Counted from the stretch's first letter, positions 1 to 9,218 are shown. The stretch is 64,000 bases of DNA from Pirellulaceae bacterium (GCA_023382975.1 JAHDXO010000004.1:142437-206436); one strand, 5' to 3'. Translations and numbers: made by a program. Notes: a model not told the origin generated them from the sequence alone.

Positions 1-478
1 CCCACCATGTCGTGGCCGGCTGGACGCCAACGCCCAGAGCCAGCACGCGTTTCCCAAACAGGCGGGCCAGACGCATCCGATAGAACATGCCCAAAGTGGC
101 CGAGGGACCAACGTGGTCGCGAAACAGTTCGCCGCCTCCCAGAACGAACACGTCACAGCGTCGGATCTGCTCGATCGTGCGCCACAGAAGCCCCTTGCAT
201 ACCGAACCGTAGAGGTTTCGGCTGAAGGGATTGCACTGAGCGACCGCCGGCAGGCCCGTTTCCGCCTCGGTCAATGCCGGATCCGACGAGAAGGCGGCGA
301 TGCGAGCTTCCGGGTCTGCCGAGCGGATCAGCCGTGAGACGGCCTGCAACAGACATTCGTCGCCCACATTCCCGTCGCCGTAACAGCCGTCGATCAAGTA
401 GCGTGCCGGACGTCGTTCGGGGCGCTCATCGCGCGACGCGTCCCGGCGATTACGGCAGTTGCCAATCACGGTGTGCAT
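1..478 (-). CDS. Polysaccharide pyruvyl transferase family protein (C-terminus beyond window)
   Basis: The minus strand is open from an ATG at 478 to the window edge, giving the first 159 residues. The segment YLIDGCYGDGNVGDECLLQA (about residues 27-46) matches the N-terminal signature of the polysaccharide pyruvyl transferase (CsaB/WcaK-like) family. FVLGGGELFRDH further on fits the second conserved glycine-rich loop. The family transfers pyruvyl, or sometimes acts as a glycosyltransferase-like enzyme, on cell-wall or exopolysaccharide glycans in the cytoplasm. The gene overlaps the end of the flippase gene by 13 bases and has GGAGGAAG just upstream of the ATG, so it is probably translationally coupled and the last visible member of the glycan operon. 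The substrate cannot be told. Confidence 0.85.
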   Translation of the reverse strand, partial: MHTVIGNCRNRRDASRDERPERRPARYLIDGCYGDGNVGDECLLQAVSRLIRSADPEARIAAFSSDPALTEAETGLPAVAQCNPFSRNLYGSVCKGLLWRTIEQIRRCDVFVLGGGELFRDHVGPSATLGMFYRMRLARLFGKRVLALGVGVQPATTWW

Positions 479-1998
479 AGGACTTCCTCCGCTCTGCGGC
501 GATTCAGCCGCAAGAGGCTAGACAGGCGGGGATGTTCGTTGTACCAGACGACCGCGGCGATGCTCAGCACCGAGAACGTGGCCCCGTAGACGATCAAGTC
601 CAGCCAACTGGAAACCGGCCGCCAATAGACGGCAGTTGCCAACAGGCCGCAAGGCGCCGCCAGAGTGACGACTGTCGCGCCGGCGATACGGACCGCGTAC
701 CGCGTGGCGGACATTCCCAACAAGCGGCATCCGTAGACCAGACTGAACAAGCCCTCGCATACGGCGTCTCCCAGGGCGATGGCCACGGCCATGCCGAGCA
801 CGCCCCAAGTGCGAATCAACACCAACCCGAGACCGAGCGTGACGAGGGCCTGCACCAGACTGGACAGCGCCAGTGCCCGGTGTTTGGCCTGCGCCGTGAT
901 GACGCCCCGCGTGACGACCTGGGACATGCTGACCCAGCGCCCCAACGCCATCCACGCCAGCAGTGGGTAGGCCGAGGCCATCTCGGAGCCGACCCACAGT
1001 TGGATAAGAGGTCTTCCCAGGAGCAGGAACAAGGCCAGCGCCACCGTGGCCGCTGCCAGGCTGTACTTGCCCCCTTCCAACAGCAGTTGCTGCTGGCGCC
1101 CGTGCTGCTCGCGGGCATGCAGGGCGGTGGCGATCGGCGTGATCACCCCGGTGGCGGCGACCAGGATCGCGCTGGCCGTGGCGATCAGCCGAGCGGCGAT
1201 CGACAACGGCGCCACCAGCGAGACGCCCAAAAGGGCCCCGACAAGCAATGGTGTGAGCCGCGTGGGAATCATCGTTGTGATCGAACGGACCGTGCTCCAG
1301 ATCCCGAACGAGAACACCTCTCGCATCCGCTCGCGGCTTACGCGGCCCCGCCGACGCGACAGCGCCGGCTCGCAACGGAATGCCAGTGCGGTCTTCACGA
1401 CGCCGCTCAGAATCGTCAGGGCCAACGCCAGGGCGGACAAGGCGACCAGCCCGCCGTCGAAGAATACGACAACAGCCGACAGGACGCCTCGCGCGATGTC
1501 GAACGGGATGCGGACAGCATTCAACTGGTCGAAACGCTGGCAGCCCCACAGCACACCCTCCGAGACGTTCAACGGCAGTTGCAGCCCCAGATTCAAACCT
1601 GCCAATAACAGCGCCAGCCGCAGTGACGGCAGATCGGCCGCAGCGAACTCCGAGCCGAACAAGGGCCCCGCCCATAAAGTGGCCACGCTGGTACCGACCA
1701 ACCCCAGCAGACCAGCCACCGACAACAGGGCGAAAGCGGTGGTTACGATCTCGCCGGTCGCTTGCGGATCGTGCCGAGCGCGGTAGAACGCGACGTAACG
1801 GCCCACCGATCCGCGGATGCCCAGGTCCAACAGCCCGAAGTAGCCCGTCAACGAACCGATCATCACCCATGCCCCGTAGTGCGTCGCACCCAGGTGCGTC
1901 AACAAGTAGGGACACAGCAGAAAGGCCACGACGGAATCAGCCAGCGTACCGGCCCAATTCCAATTCAAGCTGCGCAACACCTGACGTTTCTCGTCCAT
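466..1998 (-). CDS. Wzx-like oligosaccharide flippase (MOP/MATE superfamily)
   Basis: The 510-residue protein is almost entirely hydrophobic, with roughly 12-14 membrane segments and a short charged N-terminus followed by NWAGTLADSVVAFLLCPYLL. This is the usual opening of polysaccharide biosynthesis flippases, and LLDLGIRGSVGRYVAFYRA resembles the conserved second-helix region of the family. Such proteins flip undecaprenyl-linked repeat units to the outer face of the inner membrane. The gene abuts the polymerase gene (stop codon then start codon with no gap) and its end overlaps the pyruvyl transferase gene, placing it inside one Wzx/Wzy-type operon. The family assignment is firm; the transported glycan is unknown. 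Confidence 0.87.
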   Translation of the reverse strand: MDEKRQVLRSLNWNWAGTLADSVVAFLLCPYLLTHLGATHYGAWVMIGSLTGYFGLLDLGIRGSVGRYVAFYRARHDPQATGEIVTTAFALLSVAGLLGLVGTSVATLWAGPLFGSEFAAADLPSLRLALLLAGLNLGLQLPLNVSEGVLWGCQRFDQLNAVRIPFDIARGVLSAVVVFFDGGLVALSALALALTILSGVVKTALAFRCEPALSRRRGRVSRERMREVFSFGIWSTVRSITTMIPTRLTPLLVGALLGVSLVAPLSIAARLIATASAILVAATGVITPIATALHAREQHGRQQQLLLEGGKYSLAAATVALALFLLLGRPLIQLWVGSEMASAYPLLAWMALGRWVSMSQVVTRGVITAQAKHRALALSSLVQALVTLGLGLVLIRTWGVLGMAVAIALGDAVCEGLFSLVYGCRLLGMSATRYAVRIAGATVVTLAAPCGLLATAVYWRPVSSWLDLIVYGATFSVLSIAAVVWYNEHPRLSSLLRLNRRRAEEVLCTP

Positions 1999-3312
1999 CT
2001 ACCCCTCCCAGCGAACCAGCAATCGTGAACCGACCTCGAGGGCCACCAAGGTCGCCACGGCAACGCTGGCCAGTCGCAATGACAACGAAAGATCGAAACG
2101 CGGCAGCAGCGACGGAGTTTCCCGCGGAACCTGTACCTGGTTCAGAAACGCGGCGGCCAAGCCAAAAACCATGTACGTAGGCACGATGTAGACGCGCGAC
2201 AGGGACATGATGCCGGCGGCGAAACCGCACACGATACCCAACAGATACGGCCTGAACCGCCGCATCTCGGGATCTGCGATCGCCTGGTCGTTGTCCTTGA
2301 GCCGCACGAGTTGCCAGATCGCCAAATACACTAAACCGACGAAGAAACCACCGCCCAACAGGCCCAATTCGGCAAAAGCGTGGACGTAGGAATTGTGGGC
2401 CACCAATCGCGTGTACTCGGGCAACATGCCTTGCCCCACGCCCAGCAACGGGTACTCCCGAAATAAACCCAAAGCCTCGCGCCACAACTGAATCCGATGC
2501 TGACTGGTGCCACCCTCCACCTCGATCTGCGTCATGCGGCCGCCGAACAGTACCAGAATCAACGGTGCGCCGAGCAGCCAGAACGGCACACTCTTGCGGA
2601 TGCCCACCCGCGAGACCAGCAGGATGTTCAGCGACACCATCAGCGCGATGAACCCGCCCCGCGACTTCGTCTCGATGAACGCCACGAAGAACGGTACCAG
2701 CGGGATCAGCCACAGGAATCGCTTGGGACCGGCCTTGGGCTTCATCAGCCGGTAGAGGCAAATCATCATGGCCAGCATCAAAATCAAGCATACGTCGTTG
2801 GGATCGTTGAAGAACCCCGAACCGCACAGCCGCGAGAACACAATCACCTCGCCCGTCTCCTCGTCGATCTCCCGCTGTTCGTACGCCGCCAGGGCGGGGA
2901 TGTCGACGATTCCGTGGAACTGCAACAGGGCCAACGTCGCGGCCACCAGCGTGTACAGAACCAGACCAGTTAAGAAGCGTTGGAACTTGTCCGGACGATC
3001 CAGGACGGCCTGCAGAAGCAGGAAATACAGTACGACCTTGCCAAACTCGCTGCCTGTGGTCCGCGCGTCGTAAAGCGAGCCGAATTGCAGGTGCGACAGC
3101 ACGACCGCCGCCAACAGCCCGACCACGCATAACGTCATCGGACGCTCGCGGAGCGATCGACCGTTCAACTGCGAGATCACGCTCGGATAGCTGACCGCCA
3201 AGCACCCGATGATCGCCAACTGGTACAGACGCATTGGCTCCAGACTCTCGATCAGCTCGGCGGGCCGAATAAAGAGGATCGCGTTCAAGAGTTGGAAGAA
3301 GGCGTACTGCAT
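1999..3312 (-). CDS. O-antigen polymerase/ligase family membrane protein (Wzy/WaaL-like)
   Basis: The 437-residue polytopic protein has about 10-12 hydrophobic segments and a large extracytoplasmic loop. The motif YPLLGVGQGMLPEY followed by HNSYVHAFAELGLLG is the hallmark of the O-antigen ligase/polymerase (Wzy_C) domain, where the Gly-x-Gly and the His-Asn pair are conserved. It probably polymerises or ligates the repeat units exported by the neighbouring flippase. It lies 37 bases downstream of the sugar transferase gene with an AAGGA ribosome-binding site. Ligase and polymerase cannot be separated by sequence alone; a Wzx, co-polymerase and Wza-like protein nearby favour polymerase. Confidence 0.85.
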   Translation of the reverse strand: MQYAFFQLLNAILFIRPAELIESLEPMRLYQLAIIGCLAVSYPSVISQLNGRSLRERPMTLCVVGLLAAVVLSHLQFGSLYDARTTGSEFGKVVLYFLLLQAVLDRPDKFQRFLTGLVLYTLVAATLALLQFHGIVDIPALAAYEQREIDEETGEVIVFSRLCGSGFFNDPNDVCLILMLAMMICLYRLMKPKAGPKRFLWLIPLVPFFVAFIETKSRGGFIALMVSLNILLVSRVGIRKSVPFWLLGAPLILVLFGGRMTQIEVEGGTSQHRIQLWREALGLFREYPLLGVGQGMLPEYTRLVAHNSYVHAFAELGLLGGGFFVGLVYLAIWQLVRLKDNDQAIADPEMRRFRPYLLGIVCGFAAGIMSLSRVYIVPTYMVFGLAAAFLNQVQVPRETPSLLPRFDLSLSLRLASVAVATLVALEVGSRLLVRWEG

Positions 3313-3349
3313 GGTGACGAAGATCCTTCAGCGGCGGGTAGTGTCGGGA

Positions 3350-4135
3350 TCACGCGAACGCTTGCCAGACTCTCACGTCGATCCGGCGTTGCAGACCGAA
3401 CAACAGCATGACGGTACAGAACAGAATGTGAATATCCAGAGCCAGACTTGCGTCTTGGATATACCGGATGTCCATGACGGTCTTCCGCCGCACGCTGTCC
3501 AGGTCAGAATCCGGGGGCAGGCTGACTTGCGCCAATCCCGTGACGCCGGGCAGCACCTGCAAGCGAGTTCGGTATTCGGGGATCTTGCGTTCGAGGACTT
3601 CGACCAGCTCGGGCCGCTCGGGCCGCGGGCCGATCAGTGCCATCTCACCGCGGAGGATGTTGACCAACTGGGGCAGTTCGTCCAGGTGACTCCAGCGGAG
3701 CAATCGGCCCACCGGCGTCACTCGCGGATCGCCCGGCTGGGACCAAACCGCGCCTGTCCCCTTTTCGGCGTCGATTTGCATCGAGCGGAACTTGTAGACG
3801 GTGAAGACCCGACCGTGCAACCCCACGCGCTCTTGCGTGTAGATCGCGCGTCCTTTCGAAGTCAGACGTACGAGCAGGATCAAGGCCAGCAAGAGGGGCG
3901 AGCAGACGATCAACAACAGCAGAGCCACCACTTGGTCGAATGACCGGCGCATTCGCAGGTAAGGCGGCAATTCCGGCGCCGCGATCGTCGCATCCGACAC
4001 AGATTCCTGTACGGGCAGCGGTTCGGCCAGCACCTCGGGCTTGCACGCCTGTCGGCTGGAATCTGTGCGGCGGTGAGCCCCTTCCGCGTCGTGACGGCGG
4101 AGCGCTCTTCGAGGAAGGGTGACAGCTCGGTTCAT
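3350..4135 (-). CDS. Undecaprenyl-phosphate sugar transferase (bacterial sugar transferase family)
   Basis: The ATG at 4135 is chosen because a purine-rich ribosome-binding sequence precedes it; the open frame extends further upstream but that part has no family similarity. The 261-residue protein has an N-terminal unconserved segment, one hydrophobic anchor near residues 70-90, then the family core: YKFRSM, the RLLRWSHLDELPQL motif, and GPRPERPEL. These are characteristic of PglC/WcaJ-type phosphoglycosyl transferases, which load the first sugar onto undecaprenyl phosphate. It lacks the extra N-terminal helices of long WbaP-type enzymes. It opens the operon that continues through polymerase, flippase and pyruvyl transferase, and a sigma-54-type promoter lies about 115 bases upstream. 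Confidence 0.9.
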   Translation of the reverse strand: MNRAVTLPRRALRRHDAEGAHRRTDSSRQACKPEVLAEPLPVQESVSDATIAAPELPPYLRMRRSFDQVVALLLLIVCSPLLLALILLVRLTSKGRAIYTQERVGLHGRVFTVYKFRSMQIDAEKGTGAVWSQPGDPRVTPVGRLLRWSHLDELPQLVNILRGEMALIGPRPERPELVEVLERKIPEYRTRLQVLPGVTGLAQVSLPPDSDLDSVRRKTVMDIRYIQDASLALDIHILFCTVMLLFGLQRRIDVRVWQAFA

Positions 4136-4248
4136 CTCCAAAATCCTTTCATCAACAGACAAATTGTGTTTGTGAACAACAAGCAATACGCCGACAGCGA
4201 TCCGACCTAGGACCGCGGCGTCTTTGCCAAAATCACGCCAACAGGAAT

Positions 4249-4263
4249 GCAACTGCCGTACCA
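4249..4263 (-). promoter_or_regulatory. Sigma-54 (-24/-12) promoter for the sugar transferase operon
   Basis: Read on the minus strand the sequence is TGGTACGGCAGTTGC: GG and GC are separated by exactly 10 bases and the -12 element TTGCA is perfect, with a single departure (T for C) in the -24 element. The predicted start near 4237 leaves a leader of about 100 bases to the ATG at 4135. It is one of six such sites in the locus. Confidence 0.65.
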
Positions 4264-4578
4264 TTCGGATCGAGTAACCGTTCACGGCTGCGCATCGGAG
4301 GTCGGTGGGAATTCTCGCATTCAGTGGGAACTTCGGGCGATGAGGCGAAGCGCTTTCGCGGCTCAGTTTCCGCGAGCCGCTCTGCCACCGGACCAGAGCG
4401 GATTCTGAAGCGCGCCTGGAAGAGGCGGAAGTAAAGGATATCGGGGTGGCCGGGGAAGAATGCTTCGTTCTTCTTGCTGCGTCGCAGCACGGTCTCTCTG
4501 CTGGTGTCTTGATCTCAATGTTTGAGGACCACACAACTTGCTGGCCGTTGGCCGGCGTCCGGCGGCGACTGCGGCCTT

Positions 4579-4615
4579 GCCCACGGAAAGACGCTTACGG
4601 CAATGTTCCGTGGGC
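4579..4615. repeat. Perfect 10-bp inverted repeat (hairpin) upstream of the transposase
   Basis: GCCCACGGAA at 4579-4588 is exactly complementary to TTCCGTGGGC at 4606-4615, with a 17-base loop. It lies between the glycan operon promoter and the IS66-type transposase gene, with no T-run after it, so it could be part of the insertion element end or a stray terminator. The stretch 4264-4751 holds no convincing gene. Confidence 0.5.
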
Positions 4616-4751
4616 CGACGCCCCGCCATGATCAAGCAAGGACGCGGAACAAACGACCGGTGGCGAACCCCTCGCCTCGCCAGCAGTGCTAGCACGCGAA
4701 GACGGGTTTTTTTGTGGTCGAGTTTGCGCAGGCCACTATCATGCAGATGTG

Positions 4752-6164
4752 ATGTCCAAGTCCAAGACCGTCCACTGCTCCGAGTGCGGACGTTTGCAGA
4801 AGGAAGTCGAGCGTCTGAAAGGGAAGGTGGCGTCGCTCGAGGCCGAACTGGCCAAGGCGCGCAAACACTCGGGGAATTCTTCGAAACCTCCTTCCGGTGA
4901 CATCGTCAAGCCGCCGCGGCCCAAGCCCGGTAGCGGCCCGGGGGAGAAACGCAAACGCGGAGGGCAGCCCGGACACGAGCGTCACCAACGGGTGCCGTTT
5001 TCCGCCGACGAAATCGTCGACTTCCTGGAGTACCGGGATGGCCAGTGTCCCTGCTGCGGCGGCGTCTTGCACGACGTGGAAGTGGCGGCCCGGACGCTTC
5101 AGCAGGTGGACCTCGAGGAAATCCTGGTTCGGGTGCGCGAACATCGCAGCATCGCCCAGCAATGCCAGGAGTGCCGCAAACTGCACTTCGCCAGCTTCCC
5201 GCCGGAATTGGTGCGGGCAGGATTGGCGGGACCGCGGCTGACGGCGTTGGTCGGCTTTCTCAAAGGCGCCTGCCACATGTCGTTCAGCGCGCTCCGCAAG
5301 TTCTTCCGCGACGTGGTGGGATTCCGCATCAGCCGGGGGCAGTTGGCGAAACTCGTCGGCAAGGTGACCCACAGCCTGCGGGATCCGTTCGAGGAACTCT
5401 TGAGGCTCCTGCCCCAAGAGGACCGCTTGAACGTGGACGAGACGGGACACAAGGACAACGGCCGGCGTTTGTGGACGTGGTGCTTCCGGGCGACGATGTT
5501 CACCCTGTTCAAGATTTCGCCCTCGCGCGGCTCGAAGGTGTTGCTGGAGGTGCTCGGCGAAGAGTTCGACGGGGTGCTGGGCTGCGACTATTTCAGCGCC
5601 TACCGGAAGTACATGCGGCTGAACGAGAACGTGGCTTTGCAGTTCTGTCTGGCTCATTTGATTCGCGACGTCAAGTTCCTGGCCCAGCACCCGGACCCGC
5701 GGAACCGCGCCTACGGGGAGCGGCTGCTGGAACACTTCCGCAAGTTGTTTCACCTCATCCACCGCCGCGAAGAGTACTCGTCGGAGCAAACCTTCCGCCG
5801 GGCGTTGCAACGGGTGCGGAACGAACTGGTCTGCGATGCCACGATCGAGTCCCCGTTGACCCGGGAATCCGAAAATCTGGCGGATCGCTTCTACCTGCAC
5901 ATCGACAGTTACTTCCGCTTCATCACGACTCCCGGCATCGAGCCGACCAACAACTTCGCCGAACAGGCGATCCGCTTCGTCGCCATCCATCGTCGGCTGA
6001 CGCAAGGAACTCGCGGCGAAGCCGGACAAACTTGGTGCGAACGGATCTGGACGGCGATCGCCACCTGCGAGCAACAAGGCCGGAGTGTCTTTCACTTCCT
6101 GGCGGAAGCCGTCACCGCCTATTTTGCCTCTTCCCCCGCGCCGTCCTTAGTTCCCGACACGTGA
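4752..6164 (+). CDS. IS66 family transposase
   Basis: The ATG at 4752 gives 470 residues; an earlier in-frame start adds 22 residues with no family match. The protein shows, in order, a leucine-zipper-like coiled coil (residues ~10-40), an SSKPPSGD segment and basic RKRGGQPGH motif typical of IS66 TnpC, a zinc-finger region (CPCCGG and CQECRK), and the DDE nuclease core. The candidate catalytic residues are D229 (NVDETGH), D279 (GCDYFSAY) and E404 (TNNFAEQAIR). Length and motif spacing look intact, so the enzyme could be active. It is flanked by intergenic DNA and is the only recognisable transposase in the window. Confidence 0.93.
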   Translation: MSKSKTVHCSECGRLQKEVERLKGKVASLEAELAKARKHSGNSSKPPSGDIVKPPRPKPGSGPGEKRKRGGQPGHERHQRVPFSADEIVDFLEYRDGQCPCCGGVLHDVEVAARTLQQVDLEEILVRVREHRSIAQQCQECRKLHFASFPPELVRAGLAGPRLTALVGFLKGACHMSFSALRKFFRDVVGFRISRGQLAKLVGKVTHSLRDPFEELLRLLPQEDRLNVDETGHKDNGRRLWTWCFRATMFTLFKISPSRGSKVLLEVLGEEFDGVLGCDYFSAYRKYMRLNENVALQFCLAHLIRDVKFLAQHPDPRNRAYGERLLEHFRKLFHLIHRREEYSSEQTFRRALQRVRNELVCDATIESPLTRESENLADRFYLHIDSYFRFITTPGIEPTNNFAEQAIRFVAIHRRLTQGTRGEAGQTWCERIWTAIATCEQQGRSVFHFLAEAVTAYFASSPAPSLVPDT

Positions 6165-6258
6165 CGCCCCTTCCGGCCGCTTCTGCCGTTGCTGTCTCTT
6201 GGTCAGCCGAGCGCCGGCGCAACCACCGCGACCGCGCCGGGAAGCCATTGCGCCCGCC

Positions 6259-6288
6259 CCGCCGCCGGGCTCTTGGAACCGGCGGCGG
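6259..6288. repeat. Strong GC-rich hairpin downstream of the transposase
   Basis: CCGCCGCCGG at 6259-6268 pairs perfectly with CCGGCGGCGG at 6279-6288 around a 10-base loop. It lies about 95 bases after the transposase stop codon and could end its transcript or mark the element's right side. There is no downstream T-run. Confidence 0.4.
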
Positions 6289-6966
6289 GCGAAGCCGAAA
6301 GCCGTGTCGCTCTTGCTCGCGGCAGGACCGAGTGACCTAACGCCAACAGGCGGAAATCCCCCACGCCGTTGGCTTCCGCCGATCGCTCGCCGTTGTTTCG
6401 CTCCTTCGAAAAGACCGGCGGTCGAGCTGCTAACAGCGAGGTAGAAGATTCGACTGGCAGGGACGGCCTGTCATCGCGACACGGTGATCGAGGTTTCTAA
6501 CGTCCTTGACTCTGTCCGTGGTTCCACGGCGATCGAACAGAAATCGCCCGCGCGCGGCAAGATTCTCGACGGCCGCGTCTGGGGCGGAAGACTTCAAGCA
6601 GCAGAACGTCGCCTTCCTTCACCGAAGAGACGCGATTGCGCCGCTTTCCTGCCTCCTGTCACTGCAAGCGGCCGACCCGTCGCCGCGAATCCGTGTTGCC
6701 GCTCGCCGTCGGCTCTCCCGAAACTTTTTCATCTGCCGCCTGCGTCTCGCGCAATGCTCTGCTGAACCCGTGAACGGTTACCGGATCGAGACTGTGCAAA
6801 GAAGACGGACTTGCGTGAATGTCGCTTTGCGGTGTCCGCACCGCGGCCAGAACCATGCCCAACGCCTCACCACGATACGGCACTTCTTTCCGTCAGGCCG
6901 TCAGCACGCCTGTAATCCTTACCGGCGGCCGGTAACCTACACCGGACCGTCCGCTCCGGAACGATC
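6289..6966. other. Intergenic stretch without a supported gene; contains TTACCGG palindrome
   Basis: Short overlapping frames occur on both strands, but none has a domain, a good start or consistent coding character. The only structure seen is TTACCGG-CGG-CCGGTAA at 6919-6935 and a further TTACCGG at about 6778. The palindrome lies just past the stop codon of the minus-strand co-polymerase gene, so it could be a terminator stem. It also matches the CCGGTAA half-sites found between the two divergent sigma-54 promoters at 9.2-9.6 kb. Confidence 0.4.
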
Positions 6967-9144
6967 CTAGCCAATCATCGTTCCAAACACGGGACGGCCG
7001 TGCTGTACCAGAGCCTCTTGGGCCTTGACGATGCACTTGGCGACTGACAGATTTCGCCGGAGAGACAACAGCGAGACGTCGGCCAAGCGGCCGAGATGCA
7101 TGGCGTCGGGATACTCGAGCACCCCCGGCACTTCGATCACGACGTAGGTGTAACGCTGCTTCAATGCGTCGACAAGCTCAGGCAGTTGAGGATGGGCGAG
7201 GATCGGAAGTGGTTCCTCCCCGTCCCGAAGAGGCTGCAGCAGATCCAAATTCCTCACGCCGGTACCGATCAAGGGCATCTCCGCAGGCAGTTCGTGCCGC
7301 GCCGCACCGGAATTGCGATCGTCCGATTCGTTTCTCAGCGAGTCTCGGGCAGGGACTCTTCGTGAGAAGCCGCGAGAACCGTCGTTATCCGGAATGGCCC
7401 CATTCCACCTCGCTTCCGCGACGAGTACCGGATGGCCGGCGGCCACGGACTCGGAACAGCGCGATTCGCTCGAAAACGCGGCGACTGCTTCGCGGAACTC
7501 CAATTCGGGTTGCGGGTCGCGGAGGTCGAAATTGGCAAGTACCGTTCGATGGCCGGTGCGAGCCAGGGCAGCAGCGAGATGAGCCGCTACGCACTCGCGC
7601 TCTTGCGGCCATCGTGCACTGGTCACCAGGATCGTTCGCGGCGATTCGTCTTGGCCATGATGCGTCAGACGGGCCACGAGCATATCCAACCGCGCGGCGA
7701 CGGGATCCCGATGCGTCGCATGCCTGCCGATCTGTTTCGTAATCTTCTTCGACAGTCGTGGCAGCGTCGTCAGGATTTCCAAGCCCGTTCGCTGCATCAC
7801 CTCATGCACCGAGTGCAGGCGACCGGTGAAGAACTCGCCCAACGCCACCAGGAAAATCGCAAATCCAAAACCGCCGACGGCCAACATCAGCGTCAGCTTG
7901 TTCCGCTTGGAAGCATCCCGCTGGGTCGGCAAGGTGGCGTAAGAGACCAGTTGGACACGCTGGTCGGCATGCCGCTCGACCTGCAGATTCTCGTGGGTCT
8001 GCCACAGTCGGTCGCTCAGCCGCTCCATTCTTGCGATATCGTTGCGGAGGATCTCCAACTTGGCCGAGTTGTCACCGCCCAAGAGCTTCATCCGGTCATC
8101 GATTTCGTGGATCATCGCCTCCAGAGCCTGCTCCTCGTTTGACAACCGGGCGATCGTGGCCAACGGTTCGGCCAGCAGCTCCTCTTGGCGGCTCTCCGGT
8201 TTGGAAACCTCCTCGGATGACGTCTTCTGGTAGTACTCGCGCAGCAGGTTTTCTTCCTGCGCAGCCGTCAGCGCGTCGGGATGATTCGGACCCCACCTGG
8301 TCAGCGCCTGTTCCCGCCTCAGCTTGGCCTGAAACATCGCGTACCGGACGCTGTTCATGGATGCTTCTTCCGGCATCTCCTGGGTCAGCATTTCCGGTGC
8401 TTCCTGGATCGATTTGACCAGTCGTTCGGCCTCTCGTTTCTGGGACCGCAAATCGCGCAGGCGGCGAGTGTAGTCGCGGTAGTTTTCGATTTCCGCCTGG
8501 GCTTGCAGAGAAAGCGCCGCTGGGTCACCCGAGCCCAGATGACGCGCAAGCGACTGCAAGTCGGCCCAAGCCTTGGACAACCGCTCCTCGGTCGTGTTCT
8601 GCAACCGTTCGAGGGTCGTCAACCGTTTTTGGAGGCTTTCCTCACCGGCACGACGGACTTCCTGCAAATAGGCGTCAGTGACCGCATTCGCGAGCAAGAA
8701 AGCGACATCGGCCCGGTCGTGGTGGACGGCGATCCGCAGGATCTCGGAGCTGCGCGGCAACTCCAATTGCACCCAGTCCTTCAACTCATCGATGGAATCC
8801 GGGTCAGTGCCCAGTTCGCCCAACTCTTTGACGTTCGGCGACTCGAGCGCCCGCTGCAGAACGTGCGGCATGAGGACCAATTCCTGCTGCGTGCTGCGGA
8901 ACTCGCGCTGTTCATTGGACGTCTCGTTGGGCCGCTCGACCACGCCTCGGGGGCTGCTCAATCGGACCAAAGCCGAAGCCTTGTACTGGGCTCGGATCCC
9001 GATCTGCCCCGCGATCGCTCCCAGAGCGGCCAGGATGCAGCTTCCGAGCAGGGCCAGCCACTTGTGCCGCCACGCGCATGCCGCGAGCGTGCCAAGGTCG
9101 GGAGGCTGCGAATGAGCAGTCGGACGTGACGGAGTTGCAATCAT
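6967..9144 (-). CDS. Wzc-like polysaccharide co-polymerase with degenerate BY-kinase domain
   Basis: The ATG at 9144 is preferred because the predicted sigma-54 start site (~9192) lies downstream of the two earlier in-frame starts (9201, 9234). The protein (~725 residues) has a first membrane helix near residues 25-45, a Wzz/GNVR-type periplasmic region with long coiled coils, a second helix (LMLAVGGFGFAIFLVALGEF), and a C-terminal domain aligned with CapB/CpsD/Wzc kinases. In that domain the Walker A GxxGxGKT is replaced by TSARWPQEREC, the Walker B aspartate by glutamate in VVIEVPGVL, and no tyrosine-rich tail is visible. It is therefore probably a co-polymerase that sets chain length without its own kinase activity. 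It is divergent from the exosortase operon. Confidence 0.82.
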   Translation of the reverse strand: MIATPSRPTAHSQPPDLGTLAACAWRHKWLALLGSCILAALGAIAGQIGIRAQYKASALVRLSSPRGVVERPNETSNEQREFRSTQQELVLMPHVLQRALESPNVKELGELGTDPDSIDELKDWVQLELPRSSEILRIAVHHDRADVAFLLANAVTDAYLQEVRRAGEESLQKRLTTLERLQNTTEERLSKAWADLQSLARHLGSGDPAALSLQAQAEIENYRDYTRRLRDLRSQKREAERLVKSIQEAPEMLTQEMPEEASMNSVRYAMFQAKLRREQALTRWGPNHPDALTAAQEENLLREYYQKTSSEEVSKPESRQEELLAEPLATIARLSNEEQALEAMIHEIDDRMKLLGGDNSAKLEILRNDIARMERLSDRLWQTHENLQVERHADQRVQLVSYATLPTQRDASKRNKLTLMLAVGGFGFAIFLVALGEFFTGRLHSVHEVMQRTGLEILTTLPRLSKKITKQIGRHATHRDPVAARLDMLVARLTHHGQDESPRTILVTSARWPQERECVAAHLAAALARTGHRTVLANFDLRDPQPELEFREAVAAFSSESRCSESVAAGHPVLVAEARWNGAIPDNDGSRGFSRRVPARDSLRNESDDRNSGAARHELPAEMPLIGTGVRNLDLLQPLRDGEEPLPILAHPQLPELVDALKQRYTYVVIEVPGVLEYPDAMHLGRLADVSLLSLRRNLSVAKCIVKAQEALVQHGRPVFGTMIG

Positions 9145-9203
9145 GGCCGTGGGGTAAGTACTCGCTATCGCGGGTCGAAGGATTCTGACTCGACTCGCCA
9201 TTT

Positions 9204-9218
9204 GCACGTCTCGTGCCA
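9204..9218 (-). promoter_or_regulatory. Sigma-54 promoter for the co-polymerase gene
   Basis: On the minus strand TTGGCACG is a perfect -24 element, followed by GTGCA (one mismatch to TTGCA) with the GG-to-GC gap of exactly 10 bases. The implied start near 9192 gives a leader of ~48 bases before ATG 9144 and rules out the upstream in-frame start codons. Confidence 0.65.

Larger units (their letters stand above)
4570..6300 (+). mobile_element. IS66-type insertion sequence, ends not resolved
   Basis: A single IS66-family transposase gene (4752-6164) with flanking palindromes at 4579-4615 and 6259-6288. I could not find a convincing pair of terminal inverted repeats or the 8-bp target duplication typical of IS66, so the limits given are approximate. 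No tnpA or tnpB accessory gene is present, as in the tnpC-only branch of the family. It sits between the sigma-54 promoter of the glycan operon and the co-polymerase gene. Confidence 0.45.

Noticed and set aside
4330..4430. tRNA-like string on the minus strand (GGTGGCAGAGCGGCT followed by a stem).
   Set aside because: No matching acceptor stem, no GTTCGA-type T arm and no sensible anticodon loop could be drawn.
4689..6095. 468-codon minus-strand frame across the IS66 transposase.
   Set aside because: Antisense of a clear transposase; composition is that of a reverse-frame artefact.
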